A stretch of DNA of 64,000 nt from Pectobacterium parmentieri (GCF_001742145.1 NZ_CP015749.1:2294001-2358000); one strand, 5' to 3'. Positions 24,605-33,795 are shown, numbered from the stretch's first letter. The notes: generated by a model from the sequence alone, not told the origin. Numbers and translations are program-made.

Positions 24605-24935
24605 TATACCCTAAACAATTCGAGTTCCAAGACAAAACATTAGCGCTTTGAACAGCGCGAAGCGTTACCCCTTTAGGGTAAATGTTCAGTCATGTGTATC
24701 GTAACGCGGTAAGCGAAGAACAAATTCGTCGGGAACGAATTTTACCAATCAATAGCTGACCTTCGGTGAGAAACAGGCTGTCTCTCATTTCATACCGATA
24801 AGCTTACTCAGGTAAGTGATTCGAGTGAGTGAAAATCGGCCAGCAGCAGCGGCCTCAACGGGCGAGGCCCGCGTAAGTAAATCAAGTTGAGTTAAGAAGC
24901 CAACACACATGCAACTTGAAGTATGGCGGGTATAT
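24605..24935. repeat. Dispersed enterobacterial repeat, long copy
   Basis: The element starts near a TATACC...AATTCGAGTTCCA block and ends with CATGCAACTTGAAGTATGGCGGGTATA. Its inner part contains CTTACTCAGGTAAGTGATTCG. The same end sequences occur at 26973-27119 and 42802-42928. The ends are imperfect inverted repeats of one another (ATTCGAGTT against the complement of AACTTGAAGTAT), as in non-coding MITE-like families. No gene is present from 24410 to the tRNA-Lys gene. Confidence 0.7.
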
Positions 24936-25145
24936 ACCACCAATTCTCTATATTTCTTCTCGACGTTAATACACAATATGAATAAAAGACACACCAAAGG
25001 CCATCGGATGTATTAAATGGGAAGAATCTTGAAATTAAATGAAAAATAAGAATTAATAAGAGAAAATGAAATTAAAGTGCGGATATATATAGATCAAAAT
25101 CAATCCAAAAAACTTGGATCAAAAATCTTAACTGCTTGAAATTGT

Positions 25146-25221
<76 letters not shown>

Positions 25222-25557
25222 AACGGGGGGGATTATTCTCCTCCCAGGCTCGCCTGTCAAACACTTCATATTAATTTTTTATACCGCAATAATAGCATTG
25301 TTAGCGACTGGCAATTTTGTTAACCTGCTCGAGCTATATATCTATACTCCGCGTCATTTTATATCATTCTCATTTTAGGGCAAAAAACATACAACAGCAT
25401 CTTACATCATTATCTGCCCTCTTTATGCTTGGCTATCTCAGACATCCGCTGTAATAAGTACTGCGGTTGAGCTATCTTATTCTCTTCGATTTTCGCAAAC
25501 GAGAGCCGCCAAAGAGCTCAAAACACATCACAGACAGAAACAGGAAAGTGTACTTAA
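25222..25557 (+). promoter_or_regulatory. Upstream region of cycA
   Basis: The region of about 335 bp between tRNA-Lys and cycA has no gene. An AGGAAAG ribosome site stands about 8 bp before the cycA ATG. In E. coli this mRNA is repressed by the small RNA GcvB; a matching site was not confirmed here. Confidence 0.4.
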
Positions 25558-26970
25558 ATGGTCGAACAATCAAAAGAATCCGCAGACCTTACCTCTGAAC
25601 AGGGAGAGGGACTGCAACGGAATCTGACTAATCGTCATATTCAACTCATCGCCATCGGCGGAGCGATCGGTACTGGGCTATTCATGGGCTCGGGCAAAAC
25701 AATCAGCATGGCTGGTCCTTCGATCATTTTCGTTTATATGATCATTGGATTTATGCTGTTTTTCGTCATGCGTGCGATGGGAGAGTTATTACTCTCCAAC
25801 CTCAACTATAAATCATTCAGTGATTTTGCTGCCGACCTGCTTGGGCCATGGGCTGGTTTTTTTACTGGCTGGACTTACTGGTTCTGCTGGGTAGTAACCG
25901 GGATTGCCGATGTCGTAGCGATTAGCGCCTACTCTCAGTTCTGGTTCCCTGACTTGTCGCAGTGGGTCTCTTCCCTGCTTTGCGTTCTGCTATTACTTAC
26001 GCTAAATCTGGCAACGGTGAAACTGTTTGGCGAAATGGAATTCTGGTTCGCAATGATAAAAATTGTCGCCATCGTCGCACTAATTGTGGTCGGTGTCGCA
26101 CTGGTCATGATGCAGTTTTCTTCTCCATCTGGAAATGTCGCCTCTTTTACCAATCTCTGGAATGATGGCGGCATGTTCCCTAAAGGGATTAGTGGCTTCT
26201 TTGCTGGGTTCCAGATAGCCGTATTCGCGTTTGTCGGCATCGAACTGGTGGGTACGACCGCCGCTGAAACTAAAAATCCAAAAATCGTGTTGCCCCGCGC
26301 GATTAACGCCATCCCAATTCGCATAATCATGTTTTATGTTTTTGCATTAATCATGATTATGTCCGTAACGCCGTGGAGTGCAATTACTGCGGATCGTAGT
26401 CCTTTCGTGGAAATGTTTGTACTTGTCGGCTTACCTGCTGCTGCCAGTATGATCAACTTCGTCGTGCTGACATCTGCAGCATCTTCCGCCAATAGTGGTG
26501 TATTCTCAACCAGTCGCATGCTCTTTGGCCTTGCTAAACAAGGCGATGCGCCAAAAAGTTTCGGTATGCTATCTAAACGCTCAGTCCCCTCTACCGGGCT
26601 GATGTTTTCCTGTATTTGTTTGCTCTCAGGCGTGGTGTTGATTTATCTGATTCCGAATGTGATGACCGTCTTTACGCTAGTGACCACCGTTTCTGCAATT
26701 TTATTCATGTTTATCTGGAGTATCATCCTGTGCTCTTACTTAACATATCGTAAAAAACGCCCACAGTTGCATGCAGAGTCATCATATAAAATGCCATTAG
26801 GTATCTTCATGTGCTGGGTATGCTTGGCCTTTTTCGCTTTCGTTATCGTACTGCTAACATTGCAGCCGGACACACGCCAAGCACTCATTGTCACACCGTT
26901 ATGGTTTATTATTCTGGCTATTGCTTATCAGTTTATTCGCCGAAAAAAGCAGGCAGTGGACGTGAAGTAA
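25558..26970 (+). CDS. cycA: D-serine/D-alanine/glycine transporter
   Basis: This 470-residue inner-membrane permease belongs to the APC superfamily, amino acid transporter group, with about 12 hydrophobic helices. It imports glycine, D-alanine and D-serine with protons. The first helix carries the substrate motif G-G-A-I-G-T-G-L-F-M-G-S-G; the second conserved block is E-T-K-N-P-K near residue 236. The N-terminus (L-Q-R-N-L-T-N-R-H-I-Q-L-I-A-I-G-G) is that of CycA. It appears monocistronic; a dispersed repeat follows its stop. Confidence 0.95.
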   Translation: MVEQSKESADLTSEQGEGLQRNLTNRHIQLIAIGGAIGTGLFMGSGKTISMAGPSIIFVYMIIGFMLFFVMRAMGELLLSNLNYKSFSDFAADLLGPWAGFFTGWTYWFCWVVTGIADVVAISAYSQFWFPDLSQWVSSLLCVLLLLTLNLATVKLFGEMEFWFAMIKIVAIVALIVVGVALVMMQFSSPSGNVASFTNLWNDGGMFPKGISGFFAGFQIAVFAFVGIELVGTTAAETKNPKIVLPRAINAIPIRIIMFYVFALIMIMSVTPWSAITADRSPFVEMFVLVGLPAAASMINFVVLTSAASSANSGVFSTSRMLFGLAKQGDAPKSFGMLSKRSVPSTGLMFSCICLLSGVVLIYLIPNVMTVFTLVTTVSAILFMFIWSIILCSYLTYRKKRPQLHAESSYKMPLGIFMCWVCLAFFAFVIVLLTLQPDTRQALIVTPLWFIILAIAYQFIRRKKQAVDVK

Positions 26971-26972
26971 CG

Positions 26973-27119
26973 TGTATATACACTAAATAATTCTAGTTTC
27001 AGGACAAAAAGTTAGCGTTTTGAACAACACAACGTGTTGGCCCTTTGGGCTGAGGCCCACGACAGGCTGAGTATTTGAACGCAACCAATGCACATGTAAC
27101 TTGAAGCATGGCGGGTATT
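26973..27119. repeat. Dispersed enterobacterial repeat, short copy
   Basis: It begins with AATTCTAGTTTCAGGACAAAAAGTTAGCG and ends ACATGTAACTTGAAGCATGGCGGGTATT, matching the ends of the 24605-24935 copy (which has CAAGACAAAACATTAGCGCTTTG). It lies just behind cycA and may act on the 3' end of its mRNA. Confidence 0.65.
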
Positions 27120-27280
27120 AATGCAAGAAAGGCGCAGACAATGTCAGCGCCTTCAATTTTTTTCAGAAAAATCGCGCATAGCACAAGTACTCTCTATTAT
27201 TGGATATAAATAATTCTCAACTGATGTACAGGAATTAATATGCGACCAATTAATGTCGCCACCATTGATATATAAAAAAG

Positions 27281-27547
27281 TTATTCCCGCAATGAAACGG
27301 TTGTGATTCGATTGATATTTTTCGCCAATAATTCGAAAGCTAAGCAATTACACTCATCCTTTCGCTGCGACGCATCAGCAACAACACCTTCTATTCTTTT
27401 ATTTAACTCATTGATTTTATTATCATCTAACGTTGAAACAATAGCAGAAATCAGCATCTCTAACGATTCAATCTTAGCATTAAGCGCTTTTTCTCCAACT
27501 TCCTTTTCTGCCAACTTTATTAAAAGATGAGAGAGGATATTATTCAT
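27281..27547 (-). CDS. iraP: Anti-adaptor protein IraP
   Basis: This 88-residue protein is close in pattern to E. coli IraP (86 residues): M-x-N-x-L-x-x-L-L-x-K-L-A-x-K-E at the start, then A-K-I-E-S-L-E-M-L-I-S-A-I-V and E-G-V near residue 53. IraP binds the adaptor RssB and protects RpoS from ClpXP, mainly under phosphate starvation through ppGpp. The TTAAGGAGTTCAA leader gives a strong ribosome site. The C-terminal third differs from E. coli. It is a single gene, and about 350 bp without genes lie upstream. Confidence 0.82.
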   Translation of the reverse strand: MNNILSHLLIKLAEKEVGEKALNAKIESLEMLISAIVSTLDDNKINELNKRIEGVVADASQRKDECNCLAFELLAKNINRITTVSLRE

Positions 27548-27895
27548 TTGAACTCCTTAATCAAAAAAATAACCACCATGCATCCACAAGGCAACACCCG
27601 CTATTTGTCGCACAGGATTAGAGAAAACATAACGGAGATTAATGTAACACTGTGAATGGCCTGACCGCTAGTGTCTATTATCATTTTAAGAAAATCATAT
27701 TCGCACTACAGCAATAAAATGAATCGCTACAGATAAATAAATCAAATAAGTAAAAAAATTAAAAAACCATTTTATTTTTGAGAGAAAATTACTGTTTTAA
27801 AAAAACACCAGTGTTATAAATTGTGATGATTTTCACAGAAAAAAATAAAAGGCGCTCATTTATGATAGGACGTCAAACAAGGAAGTCAGATTAAT

Positions 27896-27921
27896 AGCCA
27901 GCCATCGGGAAACGGCTGGCT
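27896..27921 (-). terminator. Hairpin terminator after truncated nac
   Basis: AGCCAGCC and GGCTGGCT form a perfect 8-bp stem, 14 bp beyond the nac stop, followed on the minus strand by ATTAATC. It shows that the shortened gene has its own transcript end. The stretch from 27548 to here is AT-rich and without genes. Confidence 0.65.
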
Positions 27922-27934
27922 CTATAGTTAACAT

Positions 27935-28210
27935 TTACGCACTCATTGATTGCCGTGCACCACTCACCGCATCCTTTGCCTGTTCACACTGTGACAATAT
28001 CGTCTGTGCATGAGAATAAAGAATTTTCCCCGCTTCAGTAGGCGTAACACCACGTCGACTCCGCACCAGCAGTTGTTTTTCAAGTTCACTCTCCAGCGTC
28101 GCGACCTGCTGGCTCAGCGCCGGTTGTGCAATATGCAACAACTCAGCAGCCTGTGTCAGGCTACCGATATCAACGATTTTCACAAAATATTTGAGCCGTC
28201 TAAGATTCAT
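27935..28210 (-). CDS. nac: Truncated Nac: LysR-type DNA-binding half only
   Basis: This 91-residue protein matches the first 90 or so residues of Nac, the nitrogen assimilation control regulator (about 305 residues in Klebsiella and E. coli). The N-terminus M-N-L-R-R-L-K-Y-F-V-K-I-V-D-I-G-S-L and the helix-turn-helix A-A-E-L-L-H-I-A-Q-P-A-L-S-Q-Q are intact, followed by the start of the linker helix. The entire effector domain is missing, and the gene stops cleanly before a terminator. The AGGAGG ribosome site is excellent. Short Nac forms can bind DNA in the studied proteins, so this could be a small constitutive regulator rather than debris. Confidence 0.85.
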   Translation of the reverse strand: MNLRRLKYFVKIVDIGSLTQAAELLHIAQPALSQQVATLESELEKQLLVRSRRGVTPTEAGKILYSHAQTILSQCEQAKDAVSGARQSMSA

Positions 28211-28589
28211 GCCTGCCTCCTGAGTAATTACCCTAAAGAGGTAGCAAAAAGCGCGCCATATTATGTTCCTATGTCTAAGAAAAAGTGATATTGCCTTGAT
28301 AAGAAACAGGTAAAATAAGGAAAAGAAATGATTCTGCCAACCAACCTCTTTGATTTTGTATGGGGAACCCATCATCGGGACAACCTACGTCTGCACCATC
28401 TTAAAGCAAATCTTGCTATTTTAAGGTGCAAGCCTACCCGCTAATCGGCACATTTCATTACTTTTTAGTGTTCAACTTGAGCAATAATTTCAATATGTTG
28501 GTTATTAGTTCGGCAATCAAACGCATCCATCGATAACAGCCTTTGACAACCTGAAACGCTACCGCTATTATCCACCGCACTTAACCGAT
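28211..28589. promoter_or_regulatory. Gene-free region between nac and tRNA-Asn
   Basis: About 380 bp holds the nac promoter region, transcribed leftward, and the tRNA-Asn promoter. Nac genes are normally driven by sigma-54 under NtrC, but a convincing GG-N10-GC element was not found by eye. Confidence 0.35.
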
Positions 28590-28665
28590 TCCTCTGTAGT
28601 TCAGTCGGTAGAACGGCGGACTGTTAATCCGTATGTCACTGGTTCGAGTCCAGTCAGAGGAGCCA
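28590..28665 (+). tRNA. tRNA-Asn(GUU), island attachment gene
   Basis: The 76-nt gene has acceptor TCCTCTG/CAGAGGA, anticodon GTT in CTGTTAA and encoded GCCA end. Its last 19 bp (28647-28665) recur exactly at 62303-62321, marking it as the integration site of the downstream island. Asn tRNA genes are frequent island targets in enterobacteria. Confidence 0.97.
28647..28665 (+). repeat. attL: left direct repeat of the genomic island
   Basis: The sequence AGTCCAGTCAGAGGAGCCA at the tRNA-Asn 3' end is repeated exactly at 62303-62321. It is the expected core for a P4-type integrase, whose gene starts about 180 bp to the right. Confidence 0.88.
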
Positions 28666-28780
28666 TATTAAAGAATGTAGATGCCTACGGGCGTCTACAT
28701 TTTTGCATTTAATCAATCACTTGCCTCCCCTCTCTTGTCTACTAACATCCACTGAAATACACCTATATCCAGCAATTTTG

Positions 28781-28799
28781 TTGGTAGATTTCTTGGTAG
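28781..28799 (+). repeat. Tandem TTGGTAG pair, candidate integrase arm site (left)
   Basis: TTGGTAG-ATTTC-TTGGTAG lies 115 bp inside attL. The same pair with the same 12-bp spacing and orientation occurs at 62227-62245 near attR. Arm-type binding sites flank the core in this integrase family. Confidence 0.55.
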
Positions 28800-28844
28800 T
28801 TCTGGTTAGATTTTCCTTATACCAACAAAAAGGAAAGAGAATCT

Positions 28845-30122
28845 ATGTCACTTACTGACACCAAAGTAAAAAAAGCTAAACCTCTTGAGAAAGAATACAA
28901 GCTTACTGATGGTTTTGGTATGCACCTGCTTGTCCACCCGAACGGCTCTAAATACTGGCGGCTTTCCTACCGCTTTGCACAAAAGCAAAAACTGTTAGCG
29001 CTGGGGGTTTACCCTACGATTTCTTTGACTGACGCAAGGGAGCGTCGTGATGAAGCGCGTAAGCTGATTGCTTATGGGATTGATCCAGGAGCCAGAAAAA
29101 AATCAGGCCGTGAGCGACAAGGAACACACGATGAATCTCGCTCCTTTGCTATAATGGCTCGTGCATGGGCTGAGACCAAAACCAAGTGGTCAGAAGACTA
29201 CAAAGTTAAGGTCTGGAGACGCATTGAAAACTACCTTCTGCCAGATCTGGGAAATCGTGATGTATCAGAGCTTGATACCAGCGATTTACTCATCCCCCTC
29301 AGAAAAGTTGAGAAATTAGGCTATCTCGACATCGCCATGCGCCTGAAGCAGTATACAACCTCTATCATGCGATACGTCGTCCAGCAGAAAATCATCAGTT
29401 ACAACCCTGCTTATGATTTGCAAGGCACTATCGAAAAAGGTGAGACAGCGCACCGCCCTTCTATCGAAATCTATGAAATTCCCGATCTCTTACAAAAACT
29501 CGACAACTACCGTGGTCGGGGTCTTTTAACAGAATTAGCGATCAAACTCACATTATTGGTTTTTGTCAGGTCAAGTGAGTTACGTTTTGCCCGATGGAGT
29601 GAAATCGACTTCAAAAAATCTCTCTGGGTTATCCCTGAACAACGCAAGGAAGTTAAAGGGGTAAAACACTCAGGTCGTGGTGCCAAAATGAAGAGAAAGC
29701 ATTTTGTCCCACTGTGCAGGCAGGCAGTTGAGATCTTGAAAGAGGTTAAACAGATCACTTATGGTGAAAAAGCGGGTGACGGGTTTATTTTCACCGGGTT
29801 TTACGACAGTGATTCTGCGATGAGTTCAGGCACTATCAATAAAGCCCTTCAGCGTATGGGATACGACACCAAAACGGATCTGTGTGGGCATGGCTTTCGC
29901 ACGTTAGCCTGTAGTGCATTGACGGAATCAGGATTATGGTCGGAAGACACGGTTGAGCTTCAAATGAGCCATAAAGAGAAAAACACCGTTAGATCTGCTT
30001 ATACCCATAAAGTCAGTCATCTTGACCAGCGTAAACTGATGCTGCAATGGTGGGCTGATTTTCTGGATGCGAACCGCAATGGAGTAGTTAGCCCGTTTGA
30101 GTTTGCCAACAGGAAGCAATAA
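28845..30122 (+). CDS. P4-type tyrosine integrase of the island
   Basis: This 425-residue site-specific recombinase has an N-terminal DUF4102 arm-binding domain (about residues 1-85, L-T-D-T-K-V-K-K-A-K-P), a core-binding domain (100-185) and a catalytic domain. The catalytic residues appear in order: Arg242 (F-V-R-S-S-E-L), His349-Gly-Phe-Arg352, His376 (Q-M-S-H) and Tyr386 (S-A-Y-T-H). It should excise and integrate the 28.65-62.32 kb element at tRNA-Asn. It is related to, but distinct from, the second integrase at 62483. Confidence 0.95.
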   Translation: MSLTDTKVKKAKPLEKEYKLTDGFGMHLLVHPNGSKYWRLSYRFAQKQKLLALGVYPTISLTDARERRDEARKLIAYGIDPGARKKSGRERQGTHDESRSFAIMARAWAETKTKWSEDYKVKVWRRIENYLLPDLGNRDVSELDTSDLLIPLRKVEKLGYLDIAMRLKQYTTSIMRYVVQQKIISYNPAYDLQGTIEKGETAHRPSIEIYEIPDLLQKLDNYRGRGLLTELAIKLTLLVFVRSSELRFARWSEIDFKKSLWVIPEQRKEVKGVKHSGRGAKMKRKHFVPLCRQAVEILKEVKQITYGEKAGDGFIFTGFYDSDSAMSSGTINKALQRMGYDTKTDLCGHGFRTLACSALTESGLWSEDTVELQMSHKEKNTVRSAYTHKVSHLDQRKLMLQWWADFLDANRNGVVSPFEFANRKQ

Positions 30123-30135
30123 CCCCTGCCCTTTT

Positions 30136-30162
30136 AGCCCCTTCATGGTCGTTGGGGCTTAT
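30136..30162 (+). terminator. Hairpin after the integrase gene
   Basis: AGCCCC and GGGGCT form a 6-bp stem followed by TATT. It is a modest terminator 14 bp beyond the integrase stop. Confidence 0.45.
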
Positions 30163-30297
30163 TGGAGCTCTATCAACCTAAGCCTATTAATGATATAACG
30201 AACAGCGTCGTCGCAACTAACTACCTTGGCTGGGGCGACTTAAGCAGTGGTCCAGTCCTCCTAGCTTCGAGTAAAAACACAAGGAAATAATACAACG

Positions 30298-31065
30298 ATG
30301 AACTGGAGTCTTTCCGCTTTTTGTTATTTCTATTTTGTGTTTGTAGGAGTATGTTATCTCCTAGGTTTTTGGATACCTTTACATTTTAACGTATTAGAAT
30401 TCATGTCCCCCGTAGACATAATCAAATCAGCAACATATCCCTTAATACCTGCCGCATTAGGAGTATTCTTTTGGGTATTGATGGATTCATATAATTCAAA
30501 AGGAACAAGAAAACCAGAAGATGACGATCCGAAAATCATAAAAATACTTTTCTGGTTGATACTGTCATTAGGTATAATGTTAACATTAATGAATATTTTT
30601 TCATTGTCTATTTATTTATATAATCTATTTATTACAGAGCCAGAGAAAAAAATCTCCTACGCCTTACCAATTGCTTCAATGGTCAGTATATTTTATTTTT
30701 TACACAACCCACCATTTTTGATAGACAAAGAAAAATTAATTAGAAATTTCGTAATCATATTCACTTGCACACTGCCAACAATATCTTATTTCCAAGGAAG
30801 CAAAAACATAACTAATCTTCTAGAAGGTAGTTCTGATTTTTATTATTTAAAAACCAGTTCAAAAAATTGTCTCGTTGATAAAAAATCAAAGATTATTTAC
30901 TTAGGTTATTTTAGTGGTAATTACTTTTTCGTAAATTCAATTAATAAAGATATATGTATAGAAAAGGATGGTGGTGTTTTACTATCGTTCAATAAAAACA
31001 AAGAGGGAGATCACGATGAGAACATCAAAGAGGCTGAAGCCAGCTCTAACAAAGAGATTCATTAA
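30298..31065 (+). CDS. Membrane protein of unknown function
   Basis: This 255-residue protein is not recognised. Hydrophobic segments lie near residues 5-25, 40-63, 80-108, 120-137 and 150-168. The last 80 residues look soluble and contain a Cys pair (K-N-C-L, D-I-C-I), then an acidic Lys/Glu tail (E-G-D-H-D-E-N-I-K-E-A-E). An AAGGAAA ribosome site precedes ATG 30298. It is very AT-rich. It is the first cargo gene after the integrase and may go with the DUF3883 gene that follows 150 bp later. Confidence 0.65.
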   Translation: MNWSLSAFCYFYFVFVGVCYLLGFWIPLHFNVLEFMSPVDIIKSATYPLIPAALGVFFWVLMDSYNSKGTRKPEDDDPKIIKILFWLILSLGIMLTLMNIFSLSIYLYNLFITEPEKKISYALPIASMVSIFYFLHNPPFLIDKEKLIRNFVIIFTCTLPTISYFQGSKNITNLLEGSSDFYYLKTSSKNCLVDKKSKIIYLGYFSGNYFFVNSINKDICIEKDGGVLLSFNKNKEGDHDENIKEAEASSNKEIH

Positions 31066-31215
31066 GCCATAAAAATAATCGAATAATTTAAATGTTACAG
31101 TCTGGCTTTATTTTAATACAAGTTTTTTCTGCAATCAGCTTCGTTCAAAAAGCTAAAAACACTACTGGCATGATATATAAATGACTCATTAAAAAATTTA
31201 AATAAATGGTTACCA

Positions 31216-32358
31216 ATGATGAATATATATAATTTTGATTCTGATCTCCATACCTTTGGAAAAGATTTTGATACTGTATATGAAGACAAAGCGTTAATTT
31301 CCCGTGGACAATTTCTGCATGCCTATCCACTTAACCGACTTAAAGACATCACCCTTGATGAGTATGTGATCGGCAAAGGAACTGCATCGTTTTGCGCATG
31401 TGTCGAAGCAAAAACAAAAGCCTGGGCAAATATGCAAGGAGCAACAGCATATAAGTTTGGCGTTTATTTTGGAAAAACAAAAGATGATCTAAAAACTCAA
31501 TATCGTTTTACTAAGAAGTTCGGGAAAACAACAAATGAAGCTTTTCATCGGGTTAAAGAAGCTCTATTAAACCTTATTCAAGCAGGTCAATCAAAGAATT
31601 TCCGTGAGATAGATGAAAACCCTCTTTCCCAAATGTTTAAGGCTAAGATATTAAGTCTCTACTTCCCTGACATTTATTTAAATATATGTAGCTCTGAACA
31701 TCTCACTGAAATTGCTTTGAAAATGGGAATTCAGGAGCAAAAATTTGTGAGCAGATATCAGAACTTATTAGTTGAAAATAAATTAGCTAATAAAATCACA
31801 AAGGACTGGAGTAACCCTAAGTTCATGTCATTTCTTTATGCCAAGTTCATACGTGAAGATTTGAAAAAAAACATTTCAATTACTATTAAGAAAACTCGAA
31901 AAAAAGCCAGGCGGAAGGTTAACTTCGAAGATATTTCTGCAAGCAGAGATGCCATAGGAAAGATGAGTGAAGAGTTTGCTATCGAATGGGAAAGAAATCG
32001 TTTAATTGGTCTTGGATATCAAAATTTAGTCGAGAAAATAGAAGATCGTCGTGACACACCTTCCTATGGATATGACTACCTTTCCTTTAATACGCCTGGA
32101 CATGAAAGATATATAGAGGTTAAATCAGTTGGCAGAAACAGAAAAGAAGAATGCTTCCAGTTTTATCTTTCTGAAAACGAACGCTCAGTTTCTATCTCTG
32201 ATGAGAGTAGCAAGGATTATTACTTTTACTTAGTATTCTATAGCAAGGATGGAAACCCTTACGATGTCCTAGCCAAACGTGCCAAAGATTTTTATTCAAA
32301 CAGTGAAATGTTTCCCTGTTCTTATGTAGTAAGGTTTGATCTTGAAGAAAATGACTAA
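31216..32358 (+). CDS. DUF3883 (PD-(D/E)XK nuclease-like) protein
   Basis: In this 380-residue protein the C-terminal 120 residues match the DUF3883 pattern: G-Y-D-Y-L-S-F then Y-I-E-V-K-S-V-G, then F-x-L-S-E-N-E and Y-Y-F-Y-L-V-F-Y. The Asp and the Glu-x-Lys fit a PD-(D/E)XK nuclease core. DUF3883 domains often accompany McrB-like or helicase restriction proteins. The N-terminal 230 residues are unfamiliar, ending in a basic linker (K-K-T-R-K-K-A-R-R-K). There is no ATPase or methylase next to it, so it may act alone in defence or be a cargo nuclease. Confidence 0.72.
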   Translation: MMNIYNFDSDLHTFGKDFDTVYEDKALISRGQFLHAYPLNRLKDITLDEYVIGKGTASFCACVEAKTKAWANMQGATAYKFGVYFGKTKDDLKTQYRFTKKFGKTTNEAFHRVKEALLNLIQAGQSKNFREIDENPLSQMFKAKILSLYFPDIYLNICSSEHLTEIALKMGIQEQKFVSRYQNLLVENKLANKITKDWSNPKFMSFLYAKFIREDLKKNISITIKKTRKKARRKVNFEDISASRDAIGKMSEEFAIEWERNRLIGLGYQNLVEKIEDRRDTPSYGYDYLSFNTPGHERYIEVKSVGRNRKEECFQFYLSENERSVSISDESSKDYYFYLVFYSKDGNPYDVLAKRAKDFYSNSEMFPCSYVVRFDLEEND

Positions 32359-32452
32359 AATGCCCACATTTTTATAACCAAACCAACTATAACAGGTCGA
32401 AAATACGCCCAATAAATCTCAAAATATAGGTTTATTGGGTATATAAAAATCA

Positions 32453-33271
32453 CTATCCAAGCGAAAGAAGTTTCTTTCCTGTATCTTCAAAGAACTCAAA
32501 AGAATCCCATTGCCATATGTAAAGTAAGGCTATTTTTCCTGAATGCTCTTGGATAAAACTCTTTAAAAATAATTTATTTTTATTACTTGCAATAAAAGAT
32601 GAAGAGAAACTCACTATCGCTCTTGACTTCAATCCACCGCCACTTCTCATAAAAAGAATAAAATCATTACATCTAAACTTATTAAAATCAGCACAATTAT
32701 TAACATCACGATCAAACTTTGCGACAATTGACTTTATTTTATCATACAGAAAAACCATGTCATAAAATGTTTTATTACTCGCCAATTGAGAGTTCCTTTC
32801 ATTTAACTCATCGATATATTTATCATCATCCTCTACTTTAATTGGATATCTTGCCTGCAATACGATATCATGGGCGGAAAGTTTCAAAAGTATCATTTCA
32901 TCCTTATTTAGCATTAAACCTAAATCAGCAGCCATTTTTTCCAGGTTATGCCCATACTCCCTAAATATTTTATCTAGCGTTTCTTTTCTGGCACCATAGT
33001 TCATTAATAAAATTGCTGACTTTAATAACATTTCAAAGGAATAACCTAATAATAACCTACTCGTTTTTGCAGTTGAAGATACCATATCAATATAATCACA
33101 AGCTTTATTATATGGTATGTTTCCTCCTTTATCTCTAAGAAGCTCTTTGTTATCTTCACCACACTCTCTTAGTAATTTTGCAGATAGATATAATTTCTTA
33201 GACTCGTCAAGCCAATCCTTTCGATTAAATATACCTTTGCCATTCTTAGAAGTGATAATGTCTTCCTGCAT
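32453..33271 (-). CDS. HEPN-like helical protein, unknown function
   Basis: This protein of about 272 residues starts at ATG 33271, which follows GGAGAAG; an upstream ATG at 33283 lacks a ribosome site. The middle segment (L-L-L-G-Y-S-F-E-M-L-L-K-S-A-I-L-L, then G-H-N-L-E-K-M-A) resembles the HEPN-type helical domain seen in toxins and phage-defence proteins, where His-Asn-Leu follows a long helix. A clear R-x4-6-H catalytic motif is not evident. It is convergent with the DUF3883 gene. A defence role is only a suggestion. Confidence 0.55.
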   Translation of the reverse strand: MQEDIITSKNGKGIFNRKDWLDESKKLYLSAKLLRECGEDNKELLRDKGGNIPYNKACDYIDMVSSTAKTSRLLLGYSFEMLLKSAILLMNYGARKETLDKIFREYGHNLEKMAADLGLMLNKDEMILLKLSAHDIVLQARYPIKVEDDDKYIDELNERNSQLASNKTFYDMVFLYDKIKSIVAKFDRDVNNCADFNKFRCNDFILFMRSGGGLKSRAIVSFSSSFIASNKNKLFLKSFIQEHSGKIALLYIWQWDSFEFFEDTGKKLLSLG

Positions 33272-33352
33272 TGTCTTCTCCATCGAAAAAATAATGCTAA
33301 GTTAATAACAAGAGAAGACGGCATAGGACCATTATATGCATCTTCTACCAGC

Positions 33353-33547
33353 TCACCCCTTCGGCTCAATCCCCTGCTTTCTCAACTCCTGACGGGCCAG
33401 TTCTTTGAACCAATTGCCGAGGCTGACACCTTCTTTTGCTGCGACTTCATCAAGCTGTTCTCGGAGCTCAGGCGAGATGCGTATCTGGAAAGTCGGTGAT
33501 TTACCTGTTGATGAAGATTTCTTCGTATCACGTTTTATCGTTGACAT
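33353..33547 (-). CDS. Ribbon-helix-helix protein, HicB/Arc-like
   Basis: This 64-residue protein has a basic, Ser/Lys-rich start and then a ribbon-helix-helix core: F-Q-I-R-I-S-P-E-L-R-E-Q-L-D-E-V-A-A-K-E-G-V-S-L-G-N-W. Such proteins are antitoxins or repressors of plasmid and island genes. No toxin gene stands directly beside it, so it may regulate island transfer or the divergent small genes at 33688. Confidence 0.75.
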   Translation of the reverse strand: MSTIKRDTKKSSSTGKSPTFQIRISPELREQLDEVAAKEGVSLGNWFKELARQELRKQGIEPKG

Positions 33548-33687
33548 GTACGTACCTTTTTAACTATGCTGGATTTTATAGGTACGTACACTACCACAAA
33601 AGCACATTACACTCATCACCAGTTTCGCCCCTGAAAGGTATGCAACTACCAGGCAGGGGCTAACCACACCGTTATGGAGTTAACGAT

Positions 33688-33795
33688 ATGGCTATCAGCA
33701 AGTCTAGCAATTCCCTTATTGATAAGCACCTTAAACAAGTTAAGCGTTGTTTTAATCTGTTCTGGCAAGCTACGGAGGTGCGTCATGTTCGATAA
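33688..33795 (+). CDS. Short coupled ORF (35 residues)
   Basis: A 35-residue frame starts at ATG 33688 behind TGGAG and ends TAA at 33795, overlapping the next gene by 11 bp. It is basic and helical (H-L-K-Q-V-K-R-C-F-N-L-F-W). It may be a leader peptide whose translation couples to the following gene. Confidence 0.5.
   Translation: MAISKSSNSLIDKHLKQVKRCFNLFWQATEVRHVR

Noticed and set aside
28781..28799. TTGGTAG repeats considered as the start of a CRISPR array
   Set aside because: Only two 7-bp units with a 5-bp gap; no long repeats or spacers. No CRISPR array was seen anywhere in the window.
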